A stretch of 64,000 nt of DNA from Parelaphostrongylus tenuis (taxonomy: Eukaryota > Nematoda > Chromadorea > Rhabditida > Metastrongylidae), in the NCBI GenBank assembly GCA_019055375.1, contig JAHQIW010000337.1, positions 1 to 64,000 on the forward strand, read 5' to 3'. The position numbers and the translations under genes were made by a program. The notes under the pieces were generated by a model, which saw only the letters and a program-made list of their open reading frames with translations, had not been told where the DNA came from and searched no databases. Positions 14,335 through 27,996 of the stretch are shown here, piece after piece. Each line of letters begins with the position of its first letter. Position 1 is the first letter of the stretch.

Positions 14335-16770
14335 TGAGATACATGTTAGGAACAAGAAATGTTTCTGTCAGCTCATACCAAGCTACTGGTTACTAGAAAA
14401 GTATTGGTGATAATGCAACATCTATTGAAACACTAAGTTATGAAAGTCTTGCATTTTTTTTCTTTATGCATTTTACGGTCAAAACATGCATTAATGAACC
14501 TGAAACGTTTGTGTGATGTTTCTATGGCTTCCTTCCTAATAGGTAGAAAATCTGATAGTCTCGAATAAAGCTGGCTCCTGGACGGCTTTGCTTAATTATC
14601 TCAGTATTTTGTATGAGGTAATGGATCAACCTGCACGATTACACATCTTGGTATAAACGGTAGCTAATTGAAAAGTGCAAAGTTTACCCCACAAAGCTTC
14701 AATGAGCCTGTAAATCACTCGAAGAAATAGAACACGGTGGAAGATTAACAATAAATTCCCGCATTATTTTAAACAAGACTTCCGCACATGATTGTAGACA
14801 GACTTTGACGAGATGAGTATTTCAGATATCTGTCACTGCGTTTAAGACAATTTAATCTCTTGTAATGATCTCAGGCTCCCTTTTTCAATGGGTCCATAGC
14901 ATGTCATTATAATTGAATTCTTCACAAAGGCAGGAGCGGTGTGGTCAATGCTTGACAAATGATGAGTCACTGAAGAGCCAAACTGAACGCTACATGAACT
15001 ACCCATGAGGCTATCAAATAATATGTGAAACAAGTGAATCGAAGCTTATTACAATTTTATCGTCAAACTCGTAGCGAAATGAGTAGTTTGACGTAACAAG
15101 AATATCAATCAGTAAAACGACGTGCTAAGCGCACCGGTCAAAAGTGCTCTCAAATGCACAATGTTTGTGGTTCGATGCCATACTAAGAAATTACTATGCC
15201 GTAAATCGGTCTGGGATTGAAAGAGCGAGACCATATTTGCTTAGGATGGTAGGAAACACTTGTATTGTACGTAGATAGCACTTTAAAAATATTTTAGAGG
15301 CTGAAAATGCGTCCGATGATCTTTACAATGCTAAATGAAATTGAATGAATGGAGTATTGGGTCAACATCGAGAAGCTTTTGACTGTGTTGAATAAACAAA
15401 CAGTAAAAAATAAATGCATCATAGATTGCACAGAGTTCTTCTATGTCACGCAATGAATGAGTAATAAGTTCTGTAAACTCGGTTCTCAGATTATCAATAC
15501 TTCGTCCCATTTAATCCCACTTTTTCGACGAAATATGAACTGTGTGTGCGAAGGTGACGAACGAAGCAGAAAAGTGCTGCCTTAGGACGCTGCTCTTCAA
15601 TTATAATACTTCTCAAGAAGCCAATTGCAGCCATATGGTAAACCCAACTGCGTCATCAATCAACTCTTCTCTTCAACTATTTTCATTCTCAAAGAGAATC
15701 GAGCTACTCCGTGACTTCTAAAATAATTATCATCGAACCATAATAAATATTCCGTACTACAAGTTCTCAAGTGATAGAATCTTGGTATGCCTAATATCCA
15801 GATAGATCTAGGGCCATTTCTTCTAGAATTACAGCTCAGAATATTAGATGTTTTGGAGTCTACTTGATACTATTAACCTCAGAATTAAGTGAAGAAAATT
15901 TCGTTATCAGTTTTGATAGGACGCTATCGTGATTACGATTTTCTTTGAAATGAAGACCGCCTAAAACTAAACTCGAAGATAAGAAGGGTTTACTTGATGC
16001 CAAACTTAATAACGTATCCTTGATGATATAATATCATTTCACACAGGCAAAGTGCCTAACCGTTCTTGAAGTTGAAATTCGCTCGCATCACACTAAAAGC
16101 ACTGAATTTAGGAGAGATAACAGCTGATATAACAGGCAAAGTAAGCGCCACATTTGCACAGAAATTTTTTTCACATATATTCCAATAATTTTATTTGTAT
16201 AAACTTGAGAAAGTGGAAGGGCGGCAACGCTCTGGGGTTAGTAATTAAAACTGATCTTGGGACGTTAACTGTAGCAGGATCATATAATAGCCTTTCAGTT
16301 CGTAGCAAAAGCAGACTGTGCAAGAGAGCAATTTCAGGAGTCCCAATCGAAGTGTAAAACGAAGGAAAAATCGTGGCGATATGAGGGCGCCACATGAAGC
16401 AATCATAAAGAGGCAACATTGTGCAAATAATCAAACGAGAAGAATATCAGCATGGACATGAAAGGTGCACATGCATCAAGGCAGCACCTAAACGATAAGA
16501 TAAGGTGTTAGCCAACCACGTAAATCAGGTTCTTGTGCAGTTATGAAGGAAGTTTTGAATCCCAAGAGAAAACTTGTGAATGTTGCGGTTGAGGGGACAG
16601 ATTAACTTTTTGCTGATGCAAGCAAGCAATTTAACTCGCAGCCAAATGATGGTGAGGAAGGTTAAGATAATTACCTTGGCAGATAATGAATACATAGTAG
16701 AGTTCAATAAAATGATATAAAACTTATTATATCATTAGTGGCAGGAAGATATTGTCGTTGGAATGAAAAT
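14335..16770. other. Intergenic DNA, nothing recognised
   Basis: No repeat family or supported exon found. The short opposing frames at 16154-16357 (plus) and 16171-16434 (minus) overlap each other and have no coding support. Confidence 0.5.
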
Positions 16771-16774
16771 ATCT

Positions 16775-16877
16775 AGATGTTTGCGTTTTATTTAATATAT
16801 AGATTAGGACGTAGCGTGTACTTTCAGATGTTTGTGACTTAATTTAATATGCAGATTAGAAGGTGGCGTACACTTTG
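16775..16877. repeat. 51-base tandem duplication
   Basis: Two adjacent units of about 51 bases, starting at 16775 and 16826, both begin AGATGTTTG and end in a GTACACTTT-like segment. They differ at roughly a dozen positions, so the duplication is not recent. Confidence 0.8.
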
Positions 16878-17489
16878 ACCCTCTGCGGATGAAAAAGAAA
16901 GAACTATCAAAGTAATTCTGGACTTGAAAAACCTCGTATCAAAGGTCATGGTGACCTTCGCACATTGAATCGTATGCTATAAAATCTCTACGAGATCGTT
17001 ATGACAAGAAGGTCATAAAGCTGACAAAGTATGCAAACACACGAACGCCTACTGGCACTACTCTTAATCGAGAGTGCTTTTTCGAATTCATGGCATTGCA
17101 TAATTCGTGCATCATAATCTGTACCCCATAAGCTGTATTCAACTAACATTTCTGCTACACCTTTCACATTCAAGTATAAACTTTGAGGCATTTGTCACTG
17201 GAACGAATAAGCAGATCACTGAAAGACTTTTTTAAAAGGATTTCTAGTATGTAGAAGCGCAAAAGCTTCATAGAGTGCTCCTTCGCCGATGTTTACTTCG
17301 CATCTTTGGAAACAGAAAAAATTATCCAGGCAGCGATATAGGGTTCAAACGCTATACTCAAAATCAATCCATCTTATATCTCTTCAACTCTATAGCTTTT
17401 ATTAGCCACGGACTCTATTGGTCACTGCAATGTCACAGAATTCATCACCTGAGTTGCGGTGATTTGTTATTCAGCGTCGATTCCTTTAT

Positions 17490-17640
17490 TAGTATGGGTG
17501 TCTGCCCAAGAAATCGGCTAAAACGATACGAACTGTGCTACTGACGAGAATGCAAAGGCGAAACGGGCCCGTCGAGTACTGTATAAGTGCCAAAACAGAC
17601 CTCACAAAATACTCAAAACAAGTTATGTAGTCATCAACAT
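17490..17640 (+). repeat. Dispersed repeat R4, copy a
   Basis: This stretch contains CGAAACGGGCCCG, then CTGTATAAGTGCC and ACAGACCTCA, matching in order the R4 copy at 49700-49840 (CGAAACACGTGT, CTGTATAAGTGTC, ACAGACCTCATG). An upstream CGATTCCTTTAT block is also present, in the opposite sense to its counterpart at 49740. The element type is unknown; I see no transposase and no tRNA head. Confidence 0.5.
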
Positions 17641-18139
17641 CTCATGTTGTACTGATCCCATTATCTCTTGTTTCCGATCCTTTTTCTTGGATACGTCTCC
17701 ATCCCAAGGATTTTCAGTTTGCCATGCAGTTTTGGCTGCTATTTCAGAACTTCATACTCGCAGTGAATGCAATTGAATGTCGCTTTAGTAGTGTCCTGAA
17801 ACCTTCAGCATCTTCGAATTCTTATCACAGAGGGTTTGTGGGCCCATGTGGTTTTGACGGGAGCATCACCTAAACAAGTCAGTTATCAATCTACAAACGG
17901 CTCAGCGTAGTCTTCCGAGCATAACCATGTGCATTTCTAACCACTGCGCCTGACATGCCTGACACTTATATTGCTTAATTCTTGCGATTACCTTTTTTAA
18001 CTATTACTTAACTTGCATCTAGCAACATCTGCAGTAATTGCGTATAAACAAGTAACTCATACTTGCAATCATTAGAATACTGCAAGCATTGCATTAATAG
18101 TCCATACACTCTTATGAAATTTCCACTAATAAGGAACTG

Positions 18140-18324
18140 GAGATAAACGGTAGAAAGAGTTGTGCAAACAGGCGGCAGTAGTGGAATAGGTTAAGCACGC
18201 AAACTCGGAAAGGAGGAAATGCGGTTTCAAGTAAGTTTCGCCTGACACCAAAGTCTTGCACATCACTCATCATTTGCCATATTTATAACATTATACCACT
18301 GCTAAAAGTCGTTAAATAAAAGCG
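18140..18324 (+). repeat. Family 2 tRNA-derived SINE, copy a
   Basis: The head GGCAGTAGTGGAATAGGTTA is A-box-like, followed by a degenerate B-box segment, then GCCTGACACCAAAGTCTTGC and the family tail, which ends CTGCTAAAAGTCGTTAAAT. A second copy follows about 70 bases downstream. Confidence 0.75.
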
Positions 18325-18390
18325 TTCTGTTTGCACATACATTTATCCTATATCTGTCAGTGTTGCTTAGTTCAATGTCTATATCGTCTA

Positions 18391-18612
18391 CCAGGCCAAA
18401 CCGTTGACGTTGGTTGTTGACAGATTCATGTGTTGTATCGTAAGAAGAATGGTGGATAAATAGGCCGCACTAGTACTATTGGTTAAGCCCGTGCCCCCGG
18501 AGAAGGTGAAATGCAGGCTCGAGTTCGGCCTGACGTCAAAATTTTGCACACCACTCAACATCATTGGTTTATTTCCATCATCACATCAGCCCTAAAAGCA
18601 GTTAAATAAAAC
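18391..18612 (+). repeat. Family 2 SINE, copy b with 5' extension module
   Basis: The copy begins with a non-tRNA module (CCAGGCCAAACCGTTGACG, then TTGTTGACAGATTCATG and GTAAGAAGAATGGTGG) that is also found upstream of the tRNA-like head in the copies at 27790 and 29868. The head at 18466 is tRNA-like, and the body GCCTGACGTCAAAATTTTGC and tail GTTAAATAAAA match copy a. Confidence 0.8.
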
Positions 18613-18875
18613 GCAATCTCTTCGATTAAACGGTATTTGCTTCATGAGGTATATGCTTATATCTCATTATTGCAGACACGCGGACATTTTTGCGGAGAGG
18701 ATAAAATCTAAGAATGAGCCGCATGCTCTAAGAAACTCCTCAATGTTAGTCGTCTAGCAATTTTCATCTGAAAGGGCGTGATGAATGACATCGCCGGCAC
18801 CTCTACAAGAGATTACCGTGCACTCTAATGAAAAATCGCAAAACTGTATATTGACTGTGTGTATCGATATCTTAG

Positions 18876-19178
18876 GTGCGCATGTGGCGCACTGGTTAGA
18901 GGTGCTCCGCGTCGCACACAAGGCCGATGGTTTGACCTCACTCTCGTTGCTCATCAAGCTATCCATCCCTCCGAGATCGGGAAATTGGTACCAGATTGGT
19001 CCCAGACTTGTCTAGGAGAATAGGCGGCAATGATTCGATAAAGCGAGAGACCACCGTGAGTCATTGTAAAGGCCAGATATGATTCAATCACCTCAGAACG
19101 AAGTTGGAAATTGGAGACGAATGCATGGCGCATCCGTTCCCTAGAGGATTGGTCAGCGCCGAGAGCTTTATCATTTAA
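18876..19178 (+). repeat. Family 1 tRNA-derived SINE, copy b
   Basis: Full-length copy. The head GCGCATGTGGCGCACTGG carries the A box and is followed by GTGCTCCGCGTCGCAC, a GTGC/GCAC stem-loop in the anticodon-arm position. The B-box equivalent is GGTTTGACCTC. The body includes CCATCCATCCCTCC and ACCACCGTGAGTCATTGTAA, and the copy ends GCCGAGAGCTTTATCATTT. The frames covering it are repeat artefacts. Confidence 0.92.
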
Positions 19179-19179
19179 A

Positions 19180-22100
19180 GCTTCTATCGATGTATCAAGA
19201 GCTGAGATCCACTTTGAGTGGGTTGAGGTTGGAAATTTCATAGCCACGATGAACGACTATGTCTGACCGCAGCTAGCGTTACACTGGTTCCTTATCATCA
19301 TCGTCTCCACCTATATCTTTCGCGATACTTAGATCAATTATCGACGGGTACCCAAGATGTTCCCTTGCTCAAGTCGAAAATAAAGCTTAATTCGTCTGTA
19401 GCTAAACTGACCAAATCCTATAGAGCTACGTTGTGAGCAATAATTCGCTGTTAGTTCAGTTTCATTTGTTATTTTAATTCGTATCTACTGCACGGAATCG
19501 AATGCTGTAAAAAAAACACAGGAAAACACTTGAATGTATACATATCTTGGTGACTTTGACCAATTGTGGACAACATCGGGATGGGATGGTGGATAAGTCT
19601 TATCTCACCTAGAGTTCGATTCAAAAACTTAGGAAGATGTTTAGAAGGAACTGGAGGGTAAGCCATGGCATAAGAAACAAAAGAAATGAGGATAAAACTA
19701 CAAGTATCAGAAAATATTAATTTTGCTAGAACAAATATGTTCTTTTTTATCGGATGTATGAATCAATTTCAATGCTATAAGCATGCTACAGTACGTGCCG
19801 TAACAAGCAGCTACTACGTGAGATAATAGGTTGTTGCATTTGTATTAAGAAGCAAAAACGGCGTCGATAAAGTGCTAGGAGTTTTTCACAGAAAGGTATT
19901 AATGCTAGAGCAATTTCTATTCCCCATTTAGCGGGAAATTTCCTCTACGGATCTTCTATATAGTATCCGCATATTTCGGAGAAAAACTCTCCTCAATGGA
20001 AAATTGAACGGCTTTTGTTGGTGGATCAAGAGGGAAAAGAATGAATAGTTTAAGTAAGCGTTCAGTAAGAATGGGCTGAACGTCGTGAAATAAAAACTAG
20101 ATCTGAGATCTTTGTAACGCTTGAAGAGTTTTTATTCATTTAGCGAACACTTGCACTTCGTTACGATCTAACGCTTCGTTTGTTGTAAATAGCGGGTAAG
20201 TGCACACTAACGACTTCTTGGAGTGGCTCATTTGTTGAAAGTATTCTCACCAAAATGTACTCTTTTTGACAACCTCTTGTTAAGAGCATCGAAAGTGTTT
20301 TTGCTAAGGAAATAATTCTTTAGGAAAATCTTGTTGGAAATAAAGTTGCGTTCACTGTGCTTGCCAATTTCGTGCTACTCTTTCTGCAGATCGTCGCCTC
20401 GAACTGGACTCCATTCGAAAGCAATAAAATGACACTGAACTTTTCGCTTCAAAAAATTTTCTAACAAAAGAGTCTGCAGTTTCCATGGTGAGGAGTTTTA
20501 CGCATTGAATAAGGATCAAGGAGTGAAAGAGTAACAAAATTGAAATACCCTTACAAGTACAGAAGAGTAAAATAATAGTGTTCTACTAAGGTCTTCAATC
20601 AGAAGAAGTGCTCGCGGATAAATGAGGCCGAATAGGTAGCGTACATGAGAAAACATGGTATTTCACTGATAATGTTTAACAAAAGCAAATTCTATCGATC
20701 AATCATCGGCTCATTGTAGGCTTTCAATTCAATGTAATATCAATAATTTGCCTGCACTAGTCAGTAGTATATGTGCAGTTGATTGCTAACGTTCTCTTGA
20801 AAGTTTCAATCGAGCAGTTCTGGTAATATCTTTCAGTACATATCAATTATTGTAATTGAGAGCCTACTTCTACTAGTCTGAAGTAGTATGGAAAGGAAGA
20901 GGAGGACAGTAATGATTGTAGTGGTCGAGAAACTGGTTTACTAAGCAGAGCTACTCTAATAAGTTAGTCCCCAGCATTTTAAGAAGTCTGTCATGTTTTC
21001 AACAAGTCAATCCAATACAAAGTAAATATTGATACTTTGTTTGAACTGACATCATAGTTTTATTTTCATACTCAATTTATCCGTTGAAAATAACTTTTTT
21101 CTGAGAGCGAGTGGTCGAAAATTTTGCAATAAAGTTGTGGTCACGTTACACTAAATGTAGAAAATTGTTCTTAGAGTTCTTACGAAAATATTTTTATTTT
21201 TCCAGTGACGTTTTATGATTTTTTTAGCACTTCAGTGTATGATTCAACGATCCCATCATCGAACGTCATCATAAATGGCTACTGTAACCCCAAATGTGGA
21301 GATACGATGTTGATTGATGTTGCAATCTTAACTAATTCTCAGTTGATGGCTCACGTCTGATAATAAAGCATATAGCATAATCTTCCAATCGACGCTGTTC
21401 GAGTCCTCGATTAGACAAGCGACATCGAATTTTGAGCTAGATCCCAGACACAGTCGATAGGGAGGTGTTGTCAAATGTATAGAATCTCTTCATATAGGAT
21501 AGTTGCCTTTCTAGTGTGTTTTCAAAAGGGCCGACAGGTGATGTGTAGAATCTATCTCTTTTTGTTTGGTAGTTCATCAACAATGAAAATGTTATCTAAT
21601 AGCTGGAATAATCTACATTTACAGTAAGCAAGAATGAAGGTAACTGCAATATTACTCAAAAACAATAATATTTGTGACTAGAGCCGAGTGAGAGCAAAGT
21701 GGCCAAGCACTTAATGCTCCTCCAATTGCCGAGTAATTGTCGTATTCGCAGCGTAGGCGAATGTGCCTGACATGGTTCATTGGGCAATTTATAACTGAAG
21801 CGAAAATTTGAGCAATCTACTATCGATAGAAAAACGATCGACGGAATTTACTTTACTCGTCAATCTGATCTCATACCGGAAACAGGAGCTCAGTATCTGG
21901 TCTATGCGGTTATATATGTCTACATAAGCATATCATTAGATTATAGTAGGCATCAAAAATCAAGGACAACAGAAATGTTAATGGACCAATGAACATAGTA
22001 CACGGCGAATCCAGCAATAACATTTGGGAACGCCGTATGATAGTTGTTCAGCGAAATTCACCGGCTCAGAACCCGTGAGGGAAATCTGTGAAATTCAGGA

Positions 22101-22270
22101 GTTTTGAACTAAGAGGATGAAGCGACTCTCAAAAAAAGGCTCAATGCGATTGTAATCCCGATTTACCCTAGTTCATAAATTTTTGACGACTTTTTTTTTA
22201 AAAATACGACTTTTTCAGCAGTAGCACTAAATTTTTTCTACAATAAAGCCCGCCTAAATTTGTAGATTCT
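19180..22270. other. Intergenic DNA with one small hairpin
   Basis: No gene supported. 21006-21050 forms an imperfect inverted repeat of about 19-base arms (GTCAATCCAATACAAAGTA against TACTTTGTTTGAACTGAC) around an 8-base loop. I see nothing else that rises above background. Confidence 0.5.
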
Positions 22271-22639
22271 ATATGAGTCAAAACCAAGGGGGCGCTGTAA
22301 CGAAGCCAGCAGTGGATATGGCAAGTGTCAATCACATGAGAAGAAAAATGTCGAGATATCGCCACCACGGTTTCTCACGTCGACCAAATATTTCAGTGCT
22401 TGATCAGCTCATAAAATATTCAGCACTCATCAAAATAGAGAACAGAACGAATTGCTGTTTTCTTGATGAGCAGAAGCGAGGCTGTCAGCGGGAAGGTTAC
22501 TCCGATACAACATTAACTTGCGCTTCGGAGGATTGACCTTTTTCCAGAGTTTGTAACTGTCAGATTCACACACAATCTTTTCAATGAAACGTTTTTATAT
22601 CCCAATCAAAAAGCAGGGATTGGCGCCAAGTATTGCTAT

Positions 22640-22850
22640 TGCCTTTGAGTCGGAGGTGAAACCTTCAATAGCCGATCTCCATACATTGTTCTATTGTCGC
22701 TACATAGCTAATCATTTTGTCATCTGTTTTACACAAAAGGAAATGAACAAATGCTTTGTATTATTGAGCAAACAGTTATTTGTTCATGAAGTATGCTACA
22801 GAAAAACCGAAGGAGAATTGATTCTTATGTCTGAACGTTCGAATTAACCT
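22640..22850 (+). repeat. Dispersed repeat R5, copy a
   Basis: This stretch aligns by eye with 32340-32490: TAGCTAATCATTTTGT against TAGCCATTTGTTTGTT, then AACAAATGCTTTGTATTATT against GACAAATGTTTTGAGTTGTT and AAAACCGAAGGAGAA against AAGACCAAAGGAAAA. Here it lies in an open frame (22584-22847) ending MSERSN. The other copy has in-frame stops, so this may be a gene fragment, a pseudogene pair or an unknown transposon. Confidence 0.5.
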
Positions 22851-25615
22851 ATTGAGGGCGGTTACATCACCGAATGATACCGAAGGCAAACCGAAAAGAC
22901 GTACTGATTCATTATCTCTTCTGTCACCCCTCACAAAAGAGGTTTGACGTTAACATGTTACGAACGGCGCAAAGCGTGCACAGGTAGGAGAGCGAAAGGA
23001 AGAATATTTGAAACTGGCGCAATAAATATCCATTTCCAGTGGCTCCCAAGCTGTAGCTTTCCAGGATAGGTGTAGATAGAAGCCAAACTTTATACGACAT
23101 TTCCGGCGAGAATGAGTTTTGTATATTATAACTCTTATTTCCACAAAACACTGCTATAAAATACCGCTAAAAAAGGAGCGATGTGGAGAAATCGCCAGTA
23201 ATGATCGACATGCCATCGAAAACCCTAAGGCACCAGCTGTTTGTGACTGCGTGCATGATCACAGCTTATGTAAAACGCGCAACTCTGACGATAGAGAAGG
23301 CGCTAACATGAGTTTGAGTCCGCATTCGTAAGAGAGAGTGCCTAGTTAGATGATCCAAAGTCAAGCACAACATCCCTTAAGCCGCACAGGGGAAGGAAGC
23401 ACAACAGGGATGAATTTTGACTGAAAGTTCTATTCGCGCTTAAAGTTTTTGAGGCATTTTAACTAGATTCAAAAATCGAACATGAAAGACAAGGAGGAAT
23501 GCCCTGTAATTAAGCGTGATACCGAATCCATTTTAATGCGAGCCTAGCATATTCCGCGCCCATGTAATGCTCTGTGCTGCAGGTCTCCAATAACGACTGG
23601 AGGTTATTTGAAAAACAAAACGGTTTATGTTTGAAAAGCTGTTTACTACGCAATCGAAATTCTGTGCAGTACTTTTTTGGTTTTGAAAGTGCTTAAGTGA
23701 TTACATTGCATATCAGTTTAATCGTTCAAGACTCTGAGAAAAGCGAAACTATCGGAATGCCGCTCACTACCGTGTTCGATAAATCTGGCTAATAATAGCC
23801 GCGCTCCTGCTCATCAATGAAATAGTGGACTGTTTGATCAATGCCAAAGTCAAGAAAAAGTCGGTCTTGGAAGGAACACAGCACTGCCGAAACTCTGAGA
23901 GTCAATTCGATGATGACCTCAGATTTATCCTCCAAATTCAAGCATTGAGAAGTTCTTCACATTGAAGACTACGTATGCCGAGACATGGCAATAAAATGTC
24001 AGAAATAGGTGGGTGGAGCAACGGCAGTGATTCTAGTGCACACTAGTACGGTAATGGTTTGACTCCGTCTTTACAACCCAACTGGAAACTCCTCAGCACA
24101 AATTTTGCCGAACACAAAGAAGAATCGACTAAACCAGAATCTAGAATCAAACAAGAGATGCCTTTGAATTCTAAAAACGACAAAAGGAAATTTCTCAAGC
24201 AGTGATCGGGCCCATGTGCAAAAAGTTGAAAAAATCGTAGAGATAAGTGTAAACAAACAATCTAAGGCAGTACGCGTTGGATCCGCACATTGTATGTGAA
24301 TACTAGTCGCATAGAAGAAATGTCGTCATATGCCGTGCTCTACACTATAATTTATGAACAAGTAATACTTTAAAGCATTCAATTGAAAGAATTTAGCTAT
24401 TACTACGAAGTTGATGAATAAAGTTTATTCGGTCAGCGTTTCGACGTTCTCGTCCTCTTCAGAGCCGATGGTTTGGGTCGATTATCGTTCGAGTCGATCC
24501 TTTCTCCATGAGTACCGCCCGAATGAAAAAAAAAACTTACTCTGCGAAATCCTTATGTAGTATGACTCGGCGCTAATTAATCGTTGATAGTAATAGCACA
24601 TTTATTCTCTTCGGGTAATCTACCCTGCCCAAGTCAGTACTATTATCAGCTAGTGATTTCTTTCTAATTTCGTTGATACCGAGGTTGATAAGTGAAATCT
24701 TTTGACTAAAAGTATCGATTATGACAATCGCCAAAACGTTGGTCATCGATTTTAAAGAGAGAAATGCCAGTAACGTGAGTTTTTAATGGAGAAAGGAAGA
24801 GTTCGTTGAAAATTTCTCATTCTTATATCAAAGTTTACTGAAAGTTGATCTTTTAGGTTCATTAGGTATTTCATGTAAGCTCCAAAAGTTTGATACTGGA
24901 GAAGGGCATAGCTTTATCAGTGAAGTGACTTGGCTTTGGCAGAGCTCATCCAATTCCCACAATAGCGTCATTCTACCCGGATGGTACGAATGTGTTCCCC
25001 CTTAATGGCATCAAAGGACTAAACGAATGCAAACAACTTTAGAATATTGAAACTTATTTCATCGAAATATGTAGTTTTTTTTCACGCTGCTCATCAAATT
25101 CACTTCCCAGAACCACTGGCAATGTATTAATTCACTGAATGAGCTTAGTAGGACTATTAGATTTGACAATAGGTAGCCGATGAACCAGTCACTAAATAAA
25201 AACTGTTTGCAGTTTATAAATTCTATTTCTTTTTGCTTTTCCTTATCTATTAAGTTAAGAAAATGAAGTGGCAGTTTACAAAAATTGTATATAACTCCTT
25301 CACAATGAACTAATCCCAGTCGGGCTAGTCATCGCGTTGAAATCAGTGCTGATCTAACTATCAGTGTAATTCAATCAGAAAGACATTTTCTAATGGTTTT
25401 TTGATTTATTGGCCGGCTTTTAATTAAGAAAAGAACTTAAAAATGGGCTTAGAGTGTACAAAAATGATTTACAAAGGCGGAGTCAGGTGTGTAAAATATA
25501 GTGCACATTATCGTTAAGAGGATAGGTATGTGAATAAGGCAGGTTATAATATTTTCCAAAATACAAATAAATAGACGGAAAGAATCATATTACTGCGAAA
25601 GTTCTACAGCTTAGA
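22850..25615. other. Intergenic DNA, nothing recognised
   Basis: No SINE, mariner or tandem repeat recognised. The frames near 22924-23331 overlap on both strands and have no family match. Confidence 0.45.
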
Positions 25616-25621
25616 GCTTAC

Positions 25622-25681
25622 TTGTATGGGCAGTTCGTGATTCTTCAAGTCTCCCACAACCACCAATGTGGACATCGTCAC
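25622..25681 (-). CDS. Exon-like segment of 20 codons, unknown protein
   Basis: On the minus strand this 60-base segment follows GATTTTCAG, an excellent nematode acceptor, and is followed by GTAAGC, a good donor. It reads without a stop as 20 codons that begin VTMSTLVVVGDLK and end HELPIQ. Short length plus two good splice sites suits an internal nematode exon. I could not find a partner exon with confidence. Two similar-looking segments in this window turned out to lie in mariner relics, so chance cannot be excluded. Confidence 0.3.
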
Positions 25682-27789
25682 CTGAAAATCGAGTGCAGAC
25701 AGCTCAACGCTTTCCTTAGCTCCAAAAGCATATAATTTTTGGCGAGATCTTCGCACTTGAAGTAAATACAAGCTATTATAATGCTAAGAGTAGCAAAAAA
25801 TGTAGGATTCGAAAGGTCATATATGCCTACGTGAAGCTCGAAACGACGTGGCAGTTTTTTTTGTGATCTATACTTCATAGAATTCGCCGCGTGCGTAAAG
25901 TAAAAGATTAATAGGACTGCTGTGTTTCATTAGATAATGAGCTTCGTGAGGGAATATGGTGGATGACATTAAGCACAATAGAAAGATATATCAAATGGGG
26001 AAAAGTTGAATAGAGATAGAATGAATGTATAGAGACACATGATCCATAGGATGATATTTTCTCATGATTATGAGATCTCCGACAGCAAGTTAGACGTTAA
26101 TCGTTCTTTTTCAGTTGCGCCGAAACATGACGACAACTGAAGATGTGAGAATTAGTTGGAGCATTCTGTCTAATTAGAAACAAGGATATGAGAGAGAATG
26201 GAGAAGAATTTCTGTAGATCGTATGGAAGCAGTATTGAATCGACCACTTTTGCTTCAAAGCCAGCGACATTTCCTGTCATTTAGAACATAGACTGAACTG
26301 TGTAGTAATCAGTTATCGACGGTCGTGAAATGTCCTCTAAAGAATATCTGCAACGCTTTGGACGTTTTCTCCAAACCTAGGCAAACATCGTCCGTTTTTT
26401 CACATTTTCAAAGCAATGACAGAGGCTATTCTTACGATGAACTCATGTGAGCTTTGGAAATATGAAAGAGCAGTGAACAAAATATTTTTCAAGTTTTCTA
26501 ACGTCGACTATAATGATCATTTGACGAGCTTGGGAGAACAGTTTCCAATGAAAACCGTTCAGAACATCATCTACTGGACATCGAGGGAAGGGAGGGAGGA
26601 GGAGCAGTGGTGTTCAAGACTTCTTCATTTTTTAAAGAGCGTGTAGCACAATGGTTTGTGGACGTTCGTGATAGACACGTAGTTCTTAGCTCGATATGGC
26701 GTTCGCATTAACTGAGACCTACTACTCTGCCATAATGAGGTTGATTATTTTGTTCAAAGTCTGGTTCAAAAAGAGAAAAACATTAGTCCGATAGGTCGAC
26801 AAGATTCTAAAAATCATCCTAAGCCGAATATGCGTCCAGTCACTTCACGAAGCTTGCCGATGTGAAATTCATGGCATATCTTATCTCCTTTCTTACATGA
26901 CCCGTCATTGCACTCACGGTGCTGATCTCAGTACTTGAAATGAAGTAATCCCCTAGTACCCATCCTCCATAAAGGTCTTTGAGCATTTTGCTCATCGTTT
27001 TGATTTTCATTTGAAGACTTATTATTCTTGTAAACTTCGTAGAATGCTGGTCAAGTCAACTCTTGATGCAGTTTTGAAGAAATGCGAGCTATGGCGTTCC
27101 AACGTGGATGCAAGTGAGCGTTGAGGACGGAGCCGTACTACTCTCTGTTATGTGATGAACTACGTCACTCAGCATGTTTCAACAGTCGGAAATAAAGATA
27201 ATTACAAAGAAATTGTTTTGCGCAATAGAGTTTATTTTGTTTCACTTCCTCAATATAAACTTTTTTCATTGCTGCGAAAACTGGAAGTTTATTTACTTTG
27301 TTGTAAAAGTGTCTTCGAATGAACGCGGATTTATTCTAAACAATGACTAATATTTTCAACATTGTGCCGTGAAATTCTTAACACTGTGACGAAGGCAAAA
27401 CTCATTTTAAAATAGGGCATCATAGGTTTACAAAATGGTGGTCTGTCTGATAGTGGACCTTTCAGAAGTTTGTATGATGAACTCTTGAATGTACTCTCGT
27501 ATGAAATAATAAACAATTCTTTTCAGACCGCAAGACAATATCGGGTTGATGTCTATCCTTCTGTATTCTTCACAGAAACATTTCTACGAATTATCTGATT
27601 GCTAGATAATTTTACAGATTTCCCTTTATTCAATTACTTTTAACGGTGGTACGATGGGGTACAGATATACGCAATGCTCCCGCATTTCACCCTATTCTTA
27701 GGCATGTGCTTCAACCCATTGTACTAACAACGTTTGCTTTGCCACCACTCTTTCTAAGCTACAACGCATCTATCTGCCAGTAATCAACC

Positions 27790-27996
27790 GTCCACCTAAG
27801 CTAAACCGTTTACCTGGGCTGAACCGTTGACGGTTCATTGTTGACAGGTGGATGCCTTGTAGCGTAAAAAGAGTGATGGCAAAACAGGTACCGATAGTGC
27901 AACGGGTTAGAGTGCATCCCAAAATAGGGTGCCGCCTGACACAAAAGTTTTGCACATCACTCTACATCATTGGGTTTATTTAATATTTATGGCACA
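27790..27996 (+). repeat. Family 2 SINE, copy c with 5' extension
   Basis: The 5' module (GAACCGTTGACGGTTCATTG, then GACAGGTGGATGCCTTGTAG) precedes a tRNA-like head at 27888 (GTACCGATAGTGCAACGGG). The body GCCTGACACAAAAGTTTTGC is followed by CACTCTACATCATTGGGTTT. It aligns throughout with the copy at 18391. Confidence 0.82.

Noticed and set aside
14147..14410. Overlapping plus and minus frames (up to 131 codons) as genes
   Set aside because: They lie on a family-1 SINE; the same peptide fragments recur at 55281-55604 and 63153-63461 because the repeat is shared.
18954..19247. 97-codon minus frame as a gene
   Set aside because: It is the reverse strand of a family-1 SINE.
26860..26960. Minus-strand family-1 SINE fragment
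   Set aside because: Only short words such as GTGAGT and AGATATGC match; not enough ordered similarity to support a copy.
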